Source: Oceanobacter sp. 1_MG-2023
Lineage (GTDB): Bacteria > Pseudomonadota > Gammaproteobacteria > Pseudomonadales > Oceanobacteraceae
NCBI RefSeq assembly: GCF_030689025.1
Contig: NZ_JAUYWA010000022.1
Location: 1-64,000, forward strand
DNA length: 64,000 nt
Direction: 5' to 3'
The notes beneath the pieces were generated by a model. It was given only the letters and a program-made list of their open reading frames with translations. It was not told where the DNA came from and searched no databases. A program made the position numbers and the translations under genes. Positions 31,185 to 39,947 of the stretch are shown here, in pieces; position 1 is the first letter of the stretch; each line of letters starts with the position of its first letter.

Positions 31185-32546
31185 CTAATACGCCTGGTCA
31201 GCATCGATGATGACACCACGCAGACTGTTCGGGTAGGCATCTTCAATCTGCACCCGGACGAATTTACCAATCAGGCTATGGTCTTCATAGTGGAAGTTGA
31301 CGACACGGTTGTTTTCAGTACGTCCCTGCAGTTCACCGGGGTCTTTGCGGGAGACGCCGGTGACCAGAATGGTCTCTTCCCGGCCAACCATACGACGACT
31401 GATCAGCTGGGCATTTTGCAAAATACGGTCCTGCAGAATATGCAGACGTTCTTTCTTGATGCTCTCTGGTGTCTCGTCCGGTAACTCAGCCGCCGGTGTA
31501 CCGGGGCGGGCGCTGTAAATAAAACTGAACGAAGTATCAAAACCAATGGTTTCGATCAGCTTCATGGTGTCTTCAAAGTCTGCCAGTGTTTCACCCGGGA
31601 AGCCGATAATAAAGTCGGAGGAAATGGAGATATCCGGACGCAGCTTGCGCAGTCGCTCAATCTTGTCGATGTAGAGGTCAATTTCATGGCCGCGTTTCAT
31701 CGCCGCAAGAATCCGGTTGGAACCACTTTGTACGGGTAAATGCAGATGGCTGACCAGTTCGGGGACTTCGGCATACACCTGGATCAGGCTATCGCTGAAT
31801 TCCAGTGGGTGGGACGTGGTGAAACGGATACGGTCAATACCCTCGATATCGGCAACCTGAGTGATCAGTTCGGCAAGGTCGGCTTCGTCGTTGTCGGTGG
31901 TTTGGCCACGGTAGGCGTTAACATTCTGACCAAGCAAGTTGACTTCACGTACCCCTTGCGCTGCCAACGATTCGACTTCCTTGAGGACGTCGGCCAGTGG
32001 TCGGCTGACTTCTTCGCCGCGGGTGTAGGGCACAACACAGAAAGTACAGTACTTGGAGCAGCCTTCCATCACCGAGACAAACGCGCTGCAACCCTCTACC
32101 TTGGGAGCCGGCAAGTGATCAAATTTTTCGATCTCAGGGAAGGTAACATCCACTACCTGGATGGCATTGGCCGCCTTGTTGACCATGGATGGCAGGCGGT
32201 GCAACGTCTGGGGGCCAAACACCATATCGACAAAGGGAGCACGCTTGATAATGGCATCCCCTTCCTGGCTGGCAACACAACCGCCAACGCCGATTTTCAG
32301 GTCGGGATTTTTGGCTTTCAATTTTTTCCAGCGACCCAGCTCGTGGAAGACTTTCTCCTGGGCCTTTTCCCGGATGGAACAGGTATTCAGCAGAATAACA
32401 TCGGCTTCTTCCGGGTTCTGGGTGATTTCCATTTTATGGCTGGACTCCAGCATGTCTGCCATTCGGGATGAATCGTATTCGTTCATTTGGCAACCGTGCG
32501 TTTTGATGTAAAGCTTTTTCGGTTGGTCCTGAGTGGCAGATGTCAT
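31185..32546 (-). CDS. miaB: tRNA-2-methylthio-N6-dimethylallyladenosine synthase MiaB
   Basis: A 453-aa radical-SAM methylthiotransferase acting on i6A37 of tRNAs. The N-terminal cluster cysteines are Cys19, Cys56 and Cys90, the radical-SAM motif C-x3-C-x2-C is Cys163, Cys167, Cys170, and a TRAM domain fills about 380-445. I chose the ATG at 32546; a TTG two codons upstream is possible. First gene of the miaB-ybeZ-ybeY-corC-lnt run. Confidence 0.97.
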   Translation of the reverse strand: MTSATQDQPKKLYIKTHGCQMNEYDSSRMADMLESSHKMEITQNPEEADVILLNTCSIREKAQEKVFHELGRWKKLKAKNPDLKIGVGGCVASQEGDAIIKRAPFVDMVFGPQTLHRLPSMVNKAANAIQVVDVTFPEIEKFDHLPAPKVEGCSAFVSVMEGCSKYCTFCVVPYTRGEEVSRPLADVLKEVESLAAQGVREVNLLGQNVNAYRGQTTDNDEADLAELITQVADIEGIDRIRFTTSHPLEFSDSLIQVYAEVPELVSHLHLPVQSGSNRILAAMKRGHEIDLYIDKIERLRKLRPDISISSDFIIGFPGETLADFEDTMKLIETIGFDTSFSFIYSARPGTPAAELPDETPESIKKERLHILQDRILQNAQLISRRMVGREETILVTGVSRKDPGELQGRTENNRVVNFHYEDHSLIGKFVRVQIEDAYPNSLRGVIIDADQAY

Positions 32547-32676
32547 GGGCAAAACAGCCTTCGGTATCGCGTAAAAAAAGGGGCGGTATTATACTTCGCT
32601 CCCTTCTGTTGATGCCAGTATGTATCAGCAGTCCTGATCGAGATTTTCTGTGTATTTGAGGTTGTCTGACGCCTGT

Positions 32677-33021
32677 ATGAATTCGAAAGAAATAGCTGAA
32701 CCCGTTTACCGTGTTGTTTTTTTACAGCAAGCGGAGGTATTTGAAATTTATGCGCGCTATATCTATCCCAGTGATTTATATGGTTTTGTTGAGATCGAAC
32801 AATTGCTGTTTGGCGAGCGTTCCCAGGTGGTGGTTGATCCAGGCGAAGAGAGGCTGAAAAACACGTTTGCTGATGTCAAACGCACCTTTATTCCTATGCA
32901 TGCCGTTATCCGTATTGATGAAGTCAGCAAAGAGGGTACGCCGACCGTGACCAAAACCGATGGTACGACCAATATCAGTGTCTTCCCCGGGCCAGGAGGA
33001 GGCCCGGCAGGACGGCGATAA
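32677..33021 (+). CDS. DUF1820 family protein
   Basis: A 114-aa protein matching DUF1820 of Pseudomonas and relatives: the PVYRVVFLQQ start, YIYPSDLYGF, the FGERSQVVVDPGEE stretch and FIPMHAVIRIDEV are characteristic. The tail is Gly- and Pro-rich. Function unknown; soluble. I chose the ATG at 32677, preceded by a GAGG element; the frame is open from 32650. It is divergent from miaB. Confidence 0.85.
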   Translation: MNSKEIAEPVYRVVFLQQAEVFEIYARYIYPSDLYGFVEIEQLLFGERSQVVVDPGEERLKNTFADVKRTFIPMHAVIRIDEVSKEGTPTVTKTDGTTNISVFPGPGGGPAGRR

Positions 33022-33128
33022 CGTCATTGATGACGGTTGGTGATGATGATTCCGGCACGGCTTGTCAGCTTCGGCAGGCCCTGCTATGTTCAGATGAGAT
33101 GTTCCTGATGAGTAGGGGAGTGAGTCTC

Positions 33129-33728
33129 ATGAATACAGAAGTGATGCCGTTGTTCTGGCGGATTGCCGAACACGAAAAAAACGGACTGGAAGCCGTTAGT
33201 CTGTTAATGCCTGCTCCGGTTAGCGGAGAAGAGCCTGCAGAATTCCCCACTGATGTTTTTTTCTGCTCTTCCAGAGAGCAAAAACCACCGGTTGACTTGC
33301 GCTGGTCTGATGAAGATTCTGACCTGTTTATGAGTCTGTTGGATCGCGTGGTGGATGTTGAGGAAAACAACGAAGTCACACTGGATATCAATGACGGTAT
33401 CGTTCAGGGCATCGTGCAACTGGTAGCCTTGGCACGATTCAAGAAACCAGCCAGTACGGATGATCTGGTCGGTGAGGATTTTAATACCGAGCGGGAAGAA
33501 ACCGAAATTGGCGATCTTGTGGCGCTGAATACCCGTTACGGTTATATCCTGGCGATTGTGGTCGGATTGGATTCCATCGATACCACCTGCGTCTTGCTGG
33601 AGTCTGTGGAGGATGAATCCGGACTGACTCTGGCGGCAGAAAACACCCTGGTTGTGGCTAACCGACTGTCAATCTTATCGAGCCGCTTTGCCGACTCGGA
33701 TATTGGCCAAGGTGAGGTGCGGCACTGA
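33129..33728 (+). CDS. Hypothetical acidic protein
   Basis: A 199-aa protein I do not recognise. It is acidic (many Asp and Glu), has no signal peptide or membrane segment and no known motif. I chose the ATG at 33129 (MNTEVMPLFW), which has GGGGAG about 10 bases upstream; the frame is open from 33027, only 5 bases after the DUF1820 gene, so a longer product of up to 233 aa or an operon with DUF1820 is possible. A strong terminator follows at 33777. Confidence 0.65.
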   Translation: MNTEVMPLFWRIAEHEKNGLEAVSLLMPAPVSGEEPAEFPTDVFFCSSREQKPPVDLRWSDEDSDLFMSLLDRVVDVEENNEVTLDINDGIVQGIVQLVALARFKKPASTDDLVGEDFNTEREETEIGDLVALNTRYGYILAIVVGLDSIDTTCVLLESVEDESGLTLAAENTLVVANRLSILSSRFADSDIGQGEVRH

Positions 33729-33770
33729 CGTTGATTGGCAGCGACATGTCGCTATATCTCATATGATTGC

Positions 33771-33917
33771 TTATTTCGCCAGCGCCAGTCGCTGGCGTTT
33801 TTGTTTCAGTATCAAGTGAGTCAGGGTGGAATAAAAACCAGTCCCGGCTTGAGAGTGGTAGCGGAGCTGAGCGGTAACTTCACTGGCCACAGTATTTGCA
33901 GTGGATTGCTTGTTCAT
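33771..33917 (-). CDS. Possible 48-aa small protein downstream of the TetR gene
   Basis: A short frame (MNKQSTANT start) with an AGGA ribosome site at a good distance, on the same strand as and 54 bases after the TetR gene. The C-terminal KQKRQRLALAK codons coincide with the arms of the hairpin at 33777-33797, which weakens the coding case. It has no recognisable family. It may be a basic small protein or chance. Confidence 0.3.
   Translation of the reverse strand: MNKQSTANTVASEVTAQLRYHSQAGTGFYSTLTHLILKQKRQRLALAK
33777..33803 (+). terminator. Rho-independent terminator after the hypothetical acidic protein
   Basis: CGCCAGCG (33777-33784), a 5-base loop and CGCTGGCG (33790-33797) form a perfect 8-bp GC-rich stem followed by TTTTTGTTT on the plus strand. 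It is 49 bases after the stop at 33728. Confidence 0.85.
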
Positions 33918-33970
33918 GTGTGATCCTGTCCGAGTAGGTGAAAGAATATTCATTCCGTGTTCGTATCGTA

Positions 33971-34540
33971 TTAGCAGCGTATGGCATCCCAGCACAGGCA
34001 GAGAATCTCGTTTTCATCACAGTTGACACAACTGAACTTCTCAGGTGCCTGCTGTTGTTTTTTGGCCATCATGGAAAGGCTTCCGTACGTCACGGTATTC
34101 AGCAGTTCGTTAGGAAGTTCTTTGAATACTCCCTGATGCTTGCCGTCATTCAGTAACTGCCCAATCACCTGCTGGAGCGTTGCCAGGGATTTTTCCCGTT
34201 GTTCCGGGCAAATCGTCGGTGACGCCAGCAGTTGATCCATCAGTGCCCGCTGGCAAGGGTTGGCCAGCACGTAGCGATAATAATTTCCCCACAAGGTGAA
34301 AAAGCGTTCGCGTAGTGACAGCGAGGGGTCGTAGCCCTCGGTACAGGCGGCGGTCAGCTTTTCAATCAGGTCATCAAACAAGGCACAAACCAGATCCTGC
34401 TTGGTCTCGAAATATCGATAGATAGTTCCAGCCCCACACCCGGCAAGGGCGGATATTTTGGACATTGGGCATGCTTGAAGGCCATGTTCAACAATCATTT
34501 TTGCTGTTGCTTTAAGGATATCTTCGCGCCTGTCTATCAT
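33971..34540 (-). CDS. TetR/AcrR family transcriptional regulator
   Basis: A 189-aa regulator. The N-terminal helix-turn-helix domain (about 5-50) has the family pattern: RREDILKATAKMI, then CPMSKISALAGCGAGTIYRYFETKQDLV. The C-terminal ligand domain is not classifiable. The end is Cys-rich (CVNCDENEILCLCWDAIRC), with four or five cysteines in 19 residues, an unusual tail. No transporter gene adjoins it, so the target is unknown. The 264 bases upstream hold no other gene. Confidence 0.9.
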   Translation of the reverse strand: MIDRREDILKATAKMIVEHGLQACPMSKISALAGCGAGTIYRYFETKQDLVCALFDDLIEKLTAACTEGYDPSLSLRERFFTLWGNYYRYVLANPCQRALMDQLLASPTICPEQREKSLATLQQVIGQLLNDGKHQGVFKELPNELLNTVTYGSLSMMAKKQQQAPEKFSCVNCDENEILCLCWDAIRC

Positions 34541-34804
34541 GATGCTCTATTGCTTGTGACTGAATGTTCATTCTGTTCTTTGAAGAGCCTGTTTGCAATC
34601 CAATATTAGGGGAATATTAGGTATTGTTTTGGTTCAATCTGTTGATTATCTGCAACAGTTGTCAGGAAAGGGCAGTGCAGCGGTGAGCAAGGAGAGAGAA
34701 TCGGTCAAAAGTGATACGAATAGCAGGCAGTCAGGACTACCTGTGCCTGCTATATTGTTGATATATCGGTTGATATTTCGAAGGTGGCCTCGAAAATTGC
34801 GTGC

Positions 34805-35896
34805 TTATACGTTGAAACGGAAATGGATAATATCACCGTCCTTGACGATATATTCTTTACCTTCCAGACGCCACTTACCGGCTTCTTTGGCACCGGATTC
34901 ACCCCGATACTGGATAAAGTCGTTGTAACCAATCACTTCCGCCCGAATGAAGCCTCGTTCAAAATCGGTATGGATGGCAGCAGCAGCCCGTGGGGCGGTA
35001 TCACCGACCTTGATGGTCCAGGCGCGAACTTCTTTTACACCTGCGGTGAAGTAGGTTTGTAATCCGAGTAATTCATAACCGGCGCGAATTACACGGTCCA
35101 GTCCTGGTTCTTCCATACCGATTTCGGAAAGGAATTCCATCTTGTCTTCATCATCCAGTTCAGCGATTTCAGACTCGATTTTGTTACATACCACGACCAC
35201 CTGGGCACCTTCAGCAGCGGCGATATCGCGGACCACATCGAGGTGAGGGTTGTTGTCAAAACCGTCTTCCGCCACGTTGGCAATGTACATGGTGGGTTTG
35301 GTGGTCAGCAGGTGGAATGCGCGGGCGACCTTTTTCTCGTCATCACTCATATCCAGCATGCGGGCGGTATGGCCTTCTTCAAAATGAGGCAGCAAGCGCT
35401 CGAGCAAGGCTTTTTGTGCGATGGCGTCCTTGTCACCCCCTTTGGCGGTACGGGTGACACGTTGATACTGTTTCTCGCAGGAATCCATATCAGCCAGTAC
35501 CAGCTCGGTATTGATAATATCGATGTCATCAGCCGGATTAACCTGGTTGGCAACGTGAATCACGTTGTCATCTTCAAAACAGCGGACAACGTGGGCGATG
35601 GCATCCGTTTCGCGGATATTGGCAAGAAACTGGTTGCCCAGGCCTTCACCCTTGGATGCACCGGCGACCAGCCCGGCAATATCAACAAATTCCATCGAAG
35701 TGGGAACAACGCGTTCCGGTTTGACGATTTCAGACAATTCATCCAGGCGTTTGTCGGGCATGGAAACCACTCCCGAGTTAGGCTCAATGGTGCAGAACGG
35801 AAAGTTCTCTGCGTCGATGCCGGCCTTGGTGAGTGCATTGAACAGCGTGGATTTTCCGACGTTGGGTAAGCCAACGATACCGCATTTAAAGCCCAT
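34805..35896 (-). CDS. ychF: Redox-regulated ATPase YchF (OLA1 family)
   Basis: A 363-aa Obg-like P-loop ATPase of the usual length. The G1 motif GLPNVGKST is at 9-17, the G3 region reads [17 protein letters not shown], the ATP-selective NxxE motif is CNKIESE, and a C-terminal TGS domain ends the protein ([22 protein letters not shown]). It binds ribosomes and acts in stress responses. It lies 39 bases downstream of pth in the same strand, the usual pairing. Confidence 0.97.
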   Translation of the reverse strand: MGFKCGIVGLPNVGKSTLFNALTKAGIDAENFPFCTIEPNSGVVSMPDKRLDELSEIVKPERVVPTSMEFVDIAGLVAGASKGEGLGNQFLANIRETDAIAHVVRCFEDDNVIHVANQVNPADDIDIINTELVLADMDSCEKQYQRVTRTAKGGDKDAIAQKALLERLLPHFEEGHTARMLDMSDDEKKVARAFHLLTTKPTMYIANVAEDGFDNNPHLDVVRDIAAAEGAQVVVVCNKIESEIAELDDEDKMEFLSEIGMEEPGLDRVIRAGYELLGLQTYFTAGVKEVRAWTIKVGDTAPRAAAAIHTDFERGFIRAEVIGYNDFIQYRGESGAKEAGKWRLEGKEYIVKDGDIIHFRFNV

Positions 35897-35935
35897 AGAT
35901 GGTTTCCTGTATCTGATAAAAACGGGGCGGGTATT

Positions 35936-36523
35936 TTACCCTTTAAACGAGTGAAGTCGATTCATGGCTTTGGCCATTTCGCCATTCAGGGCATCGGGTA
36001 GCACTTGAATGGCTTCATCGATTGCAGCCCGAATACTTTTTTCTTCGGCAATGGGGGCGCGACCCAACACATGACCGGTAACGCGAGATTTATCGCCGGG
36101 GTGGCCAATACCAATGCGCAAACGGTGAAAGTCCTTGTTATTGCCAAGCTGACTGATAATGTCGCGCAAGCCATTCTGGCCACCATGGCCACCACCGGTT
36201 TTGAAGCGTGCAACACCGGGAGGAAGGTCCAGCTCATCGTGAATAACAAGGATGTTATCTGCTTTGAGTTTGTAAAAATTAGCCAGTGCCGCAGTAGCAA
36301 GTCCGCTGCGATTCATAAAAGTGGTGGGCTTGAGTAACCAGCATTCATGGCCATTGATTCGGCCCTTGCCTGCGAGCCCATGAAATTTTTTGTCCGCTGA
36401 CAGGGTGATACCGTGGCTACGTGCAATAGCGTCCAGGCACCAGAAGCCAGCGTTGTGGCGGGTATGTTCGTATTCGCTGCCCGGATTGCCCAGACCGACG
36501 ATCAATGAAATTGGTGCAGTCAC
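35936..36523 (-). CDS. pth: Peptidyl-tRNA hydrolase Pth
   Basis: A 195-aa hydrolase that recycles peptidyl-tRNA. The N-terminal [15 protein letters not shown] gives the catalytic His23; the asparagines of TFMNRSG and the [12 protein letters not shown] stretch that contact the substrate are conserved. The downstream neighbour is ychF and the upstream neighbour rplY, the common arrangement. Confidence 0.97.
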   Translation of the reverse strand: MTAPISLIVGLGNPGSEYEHTRHNAGFWCLDAIARSHGITLSADKKFHGLAGKGRINGHECWLLKPTTFMNRSGLATAALANFYKLKADNILVIHDELDLPPGVARFKTGGGHGGQNGLRDIISQLGNNKDFHRLRIGIGHPGDKSRVTGHVLGRAPIAEEKSIRAAIDEAIQVLPDALNGEMAKAMNRLHSFKG

Positions 36524-36601
36524 TTACTTGCCTCATCAACATAATGATTCGAGAACCGCTTGTCAGCTTGCGGCATCATAAATGCTGGTCAATCTGAAAA
36601 C

Positions 36602-36632
36602 AAAAAAAGCGAGGATAAACCTCGCTTTTTTT
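36602..36632 (-). terminator. Terminator after rplY
   Basis: GCGAGG (36609-36614), a 5-base loop and CCTCGC (36620-36625), extended by an A7 tract on one side and a T7 tract on the other, give a 13-bp hairpin usable in both directions. It lies between rplY and pth, so pth-ychF probably needs its own promoter or read-through. Confidence 0.85.
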
Positions 36633-36649
36633 ATTACGACCAGACGAAA

Positions 36650-37273
36650 TTATTCAGCAGCGTCTGCTGCTTCGTCTTCGTCGCTTTCTGTGGTGCCTTT
36701 AGGTACCAGAACAGACAGTACTGCAGCGTCGTAATCTGCGCCATGGCTCAGAGCCAGAGATTCAACACCTTCTGGCATTACCAGATCGCTCAAGTGAACA
36801 ACAGTACCGACTTCAACGTCAGCCAGATCTACCTGAATAAATTCTGGCAGGTTTTCAGCTGTTGTGATGATGTCGATGCTGGTGACCTGGTGAGTCACTT
36901 TACCACCGCCCATTTTAACGCCAACGCAGGTATCTTCGTTGATGAAGTGCAGAGGGACGTGGGCCTTGATCTTGCTGTCTTTGTTAACGCGCAGGAAATC
37001 AGCGTGCCACAGGATGTCTTTGGCAGGATGGCGTTGCAGGTCTTTCAGGACAACCTGTTCAGACTTGCCAGCAATCTCCAGAGTAATGATGCTGTTGTAA
37101 AACGCTTCATTCTCCAGTCGTTTGTTGAATTCATTCGACTTGATGGTAATGGTTACAGGCTCTTCTGAACCACCATAAACAATAGCAGGAACGCCATTTT
37201 CACGACGCAGGCGGCGGCTCGCACCTTTCCCTGAATCTTCGCGAACAACAGCAGACAATGTGAAGTCTGACAT
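36650..37273 (-). CDS. rplY: 50S ribosomal protein L25, long form (Ctc/TL5)
   Basis: A 207-aa two-domain L25. The N-terminal 5S-rRNA-binding domain (about 1-92, with REDSGKGASRRLRRENGVPAIVYGG) is followed by the Ctc-type beta domain (about 95-190) and an acidic Ala-rich tail. It is longer than the 94-aa E. coli form and matches the Pseudomonas type. It sits between prs and pth with terminators on both sides. Confidence 0.96.
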   Translation of the reverse strand: MSDFTLSAVVREDSGKGASRRLRRENGVPAIVYGGSEEPVTITIKSNEFNKRLENEAFYNSIITLEIAGKSEQVVLKDLQRHPAKDILWHADFLRVNKDSKIKAHVPLHFINEDTCVGVKMGGGKVTHQVTSIDIITTAENLPEFIQVDLADVEVGTVVHLSDLVMPEGVESLALSHGADYDAAVLSVLVPKGTTESDEDEAADAAE

Positions 37274-37298
37274 AATAAATACCTCGTTAGCAGATAGA

Positions 37299-37335
37299 AA
37301 AACCGCCAGAACTTGCGACCAGTGCTGGCGGTTTT
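37299..37335 (-). terminator. Terminator after prs
   Basis: AAAACCGCCAG (37299-37309) and CTGGCGGTTTT (37325-37335) form an 11-bp stem with a 15-base loop; on the minus strand it ends in TTTTT. It separates prs from rplY. Confidence 0.8.
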
Positions 37336-37385
37336 ATTTAACCGGTAACACTGAGTGCTACCGGGTTCAGTACGTGTTCGTATGG

Positions 37386-38327
37386 TTAACGGAACATCGC
37401 GCTGATGGATTCTTCATTATTAACCCGGCGTACCGCTTCAGCCAGCAGACCAGCAATGGTCAGTTGGCGAATGGAACCGGTGGCGCGAGCGGCTTCAGAC
37501 AGCGGGATGGTATCGGTAACCACCAACTCATCCAGTTCTGCATTGGCAAGCCGTTCAAGAGCGGGGCCGGATAGTACAGGATGTGTACAGTAGGCGACAA
37601 CTTTTTCAGCACCAAATTCTTTTAATGCCTTGGCGGCATGGCAAAGAGTGCCGGCGGTATCGACCATGTCATCAACCAGTACACAGGTACGGCCTTTGAC
37701 ATCACCGATGATATTCATGACTTCGGCAACGTTGGCTTTCGGGCGACGTTTGTCGATGATGGCGAGGTCGACATCCATCTGTTTGGCGATGGCACGAGCA
37801 CGGACAACACCGCCGATATCCGGAGAGACAACAATCAGGTTATCGTAATTCTGGCGTTCCAAGTCATCCAGCAATACCGGAGAGGCGTAAACGTTATCGA
37901 CGGGAACATCAAAGAACCCCTGAATCTGGTCAGCGTGCAGATCAACCGTCAGCATACGGTCAATACCAGAACCTGCCATCATATCGGCAACGGCACGGGC
38001 ACTGATTGGTACACGGGCACTGCGTGGGCGACGATCCTGACGGGCGTAACCAAAATAAGGTACAACGGCGGTGATACGTCCGGCAGAAGCACGACGCAAG
38101 CCATCGGCCAGCAGCAGGATTTCCATCAGATTATCGTTTGTGGGAGCGCAGGTAGGCTGGATTATAAAAACGTCTTTACCGCGTACGTTTTCATCGATCT
38201 CAATGGTGATTTCACCATCACTGAATTTTCCAACGCTGGCTTCACCGAGGGGAATGTCGAGACGTTCGACAACGAGTCGGGCCAGTTCCGGATTGGCATT
38301 ACCGGTAAATACCATCAACTTAGACAC
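37386..38327 (-). CDS. prs: Ribose-phosphate pyrophosphokinase (PRPP synthase)
   Basis: A 313-aa PRPP synthase feeding purine, pyrimidine, His, Trp and NAD synthesis. Motifs: FGYARQDR (ATP loop), [12 protein letters not shown], the flexible KRRP loop and the PRPP-binding [13 protein letters not shown] chose the GTG at 38327 ([12 protein letters not shown]), which has a strong AAAGGGGA site before it and gives exactly the usual 313 residues; the frame is open to 38348. Confidence 0.96.
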   Translation of the reverse strand: MSKLMVFTGNANPELARLVVERLDIPLGEASVGKFSDGEITIEIDENVRGKDVFIIQPTCAPTNDNLMEILLLADGLRRASAGRITAVVPYFGYARQDRRPRSARVPISARAVADMMAGSGIDRMLTVDLHADQIQGFFDVPVDNVYASPVLLDDLERQNYDNLIVVSPDIGGVVRARAIAKQMDVDLAIIDKRRPKANVAEVMNIIGDVKGRTCVLVDDMVDTAGTLCHAAKALKEFGAEKVVAYCTHPVLSGPALERLANAELDELVVTDTIPLSEAARATGSIRQLTIAGLLAEAVRRVNNEESISAMFR

Positions 38328-38375
38328 AATAGTCCCCTTTGATGTCACTTTAATCTGAATTGGGAGAAAAAGAGT

Positions 38376-38450
38376 TGGCTGGGGTGGCAGGACTCGAACC
38401 TGCGGATGACGGGATCAAAACCCGTTGCCTTACCACTTGGCGACACCCCA
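38376..38450 (-). tRNA. tRNA-Gln (anticodon TTG)
   Basis: A full cloverleaf on the minus strand: acceptor TGGGG/CCCCA, anticodon stem ACGGG/CCCGT with loop TTTTGAT giving anticodon TTG, T arm GCAGG-TTCGAGT-CCTGC, and an encoded CCA end. It reads CAA glutamine codons. It lies 2 bases after the ispE stop and 48 bases before prs, so it is probably cut out of a shared transcript, as in relatives. Confidence 0.97.
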
Positions 38451-38452
38451 AT

Positions 38453-39328
38453 CTAGGACGGTCTGAATAATATCTTATGTGCTGGTGAGTAGTTAATACC
38501 CCGCGCAATAAAGCGTTCATATTCAGCCGGTAACTGCTCAGAAACCTTTGCGGCTTCTGCTTCCGAGTCGAAGCTTGAGAATATGCAAGCTCCGGTTCCC
38601 GTCATCTTAGCAAAGGAAAATTTATTTAGCAAATTCAATGCTTTACCAACTTCAGGATAAATCATTGAGACAACTTGCTGGCAATCGTTATTGCCCCCTT
38701 GCTCAAGTGCGAGGCGCATATTAATTACAGGAGTGTGTCTTGTCAAACACTTATGTGAAAAAACTTTTCCCGTGTTTACATGGACATCGGGCCGAACCAC
38801 CAGAAACCACTTTTCTTCCAGCTCGGGTACCGGCGTTAGTTGTTCACCAACACCCTCAGCAAAGGCCGCCTGGCCCTGTACAAAAACCGGCACATCGGCT
38901 CCAAGGGTAAGACCCTGGGCAGCGAGCTGGTCGAGCGATTGATGGCACTGCCATAATTGATTCAGAGTGAGCAGTGTCGTGGCGGCATCGGAACTGCCAC
39001 CACCAAGGCCACCTCCCATTGGCAAGCGCTTGGTCAAACGAATATCAGCCCCGGGCACAGTCCGGCCTTGTGTTTTGGCAAGATTCTGTAACAACCGCGC
39101 AGCACGAATAATCAGGTTGGATTCATGCTCAACACCATCAATGGCTGGTGTGAGTGTCAGCTGGTCATCCTCTCGGCACCGAAACTCCAGCCAGTCGCTG
39201 TAATCGAGAAACTGAAACAGGGTTTGCAGGTTATGGTAACCGTCGGGTCGCCGACCGGTAATATGCAGCATCAGATTGAGTTTGGCGGGTGCCGGTACTC
39301 TGACCCAGGGGTTGGCAGTATCAGTCAT
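38453..39328 (-). CDS. ispE: 4-diphosphocytidyl-2-C-methyl-D-erythritol kinase IspE
   Basis: A 291-aa GHMP kinase of the MEP isoprenoid pathway. The N-terminal PAPAKLNLMLHI and the ATP loop PMGGGLGGGSSDAA (about 100-113) are classic, with MTGTGACIFSSF near the C-terminus. The start overlaps the lolB stop by 8 bases; the stop nearly touches tRNA-Gln. Confidence 0.96.
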   Translation of the reverse strand: MTDTANPWVRVPAPAKLNLMLHITGRRPDGYHNLQTLFQFLDYSDWLEFRCREDDQLTLTPAIDGVEHESNLIIRAARLLQNLAKTQGRTVPGADIRLTKRLPMGGGLGGGSSDAATTLLTLNQLWQCHQSLDQLAAQGLTLGADVPVFVQGQAAFAEGVGEQLTPVPELEEKWFLVVRPDVHVNTGKVFSHKCLTRHTPVINMRLALEQGGNNDCQQVVSMIYPEVGKALNLLNKFSFAKMTGTGACIFSSFDSEAEAAKVSEQLPAEYERFIARGINYSPAHKILFRPS

Positions 39329-39947
39329 ACAATGTCCATTCGTTAATCGCCAGAGTCAGAGAGTAATGGTAACCCTGGATCTTGATCAGTCCGGGCAGCC
39401 AGATGCCCTGTTGCTGTTGGTAGCGGCTAAAGCGCAAGGTCCAGCCGTTTTGCTGTAGATGACTGAGCAAACCATAATCATCAAACTGACTGGTGGCATC
39501 GCCATCCGGTGCCGGTTGCCCCTTGACCCAGTAACGAATACCACTCACCGGCAAGTACCAGCCAAGGTGATCCGCCATCAAGCTTTCTGCGTTGGCTGCG
39601 GTCAGGGGCTGGTCATGGTTTGGCAAGGTCAAGGTCGCGTTATGCTGATTACCCTCCAGGCGGGATGACCCCTGACCCATGGGGCCGGTAATAAACAGAT
39701 CGTACTGCTGCTGGTCTTGTTGCCAGGTGAGGTAGCCGGTCACGCTGTCATTCTGTGTTGTGACCGATAATTTACCGCGCAGCTGCCAGTGTTGCAGTTG
39801 ATTCAGCTGACGTTGTTGTAACTGCTGGTCACCGGGCAAGAGCGAACAGGAAGAGAGGGCGCTGACGAACAGCAGGAACAGCGGCACTACCCATCGGGAG
39901 CGGACGTGTGGCGCAGCGTGCGCCATCAATATCGGATTACTGATCAT
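39321..39947 (-). CDS. lolB: Outer-membrane lipoprotein LolB
   Basis: A 208-aa lipoprotein that receives lipoproteins from LolA and inserts them in the outer membrane. The signal peptide ends in the lipobox SALSSC, making Cys34 the lipidated residue. Conserved marks are HWQLRGKLSV, GYLTWQQ and the PVSGIRYWVKG stretch. The start at 39947 overlaps the upstream TPR gene by 11 bases; an ATG 7 codons later would avoid the overlap. Confidence 0.92.
   Translation of the reverse strand: MISNPILMAHAAPHVRSRWVVPLFLLFVSALSSCSLLPGDQQLQQRQLNQLQHWQLRGKLSVTTQNDSVTGYLTWQQDQQQYDLFITGPMGQGSSRLEGNQHNATLTLPNHDQPLTAANAESLMADHLGWYLPVSGIRYWVKGQPAPDGDATSQFDDYGLLSHLQQNGWTLRFSRYQQQQGIWLPGLIKIQGYHYSLTLAINEWTLYD

Noticed and set aside
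32588..32593. TATAAT on the minus strand upstream of miaB
   Set aside because: No -35 at a workable distance was found, so it is not annotated as a promoter.
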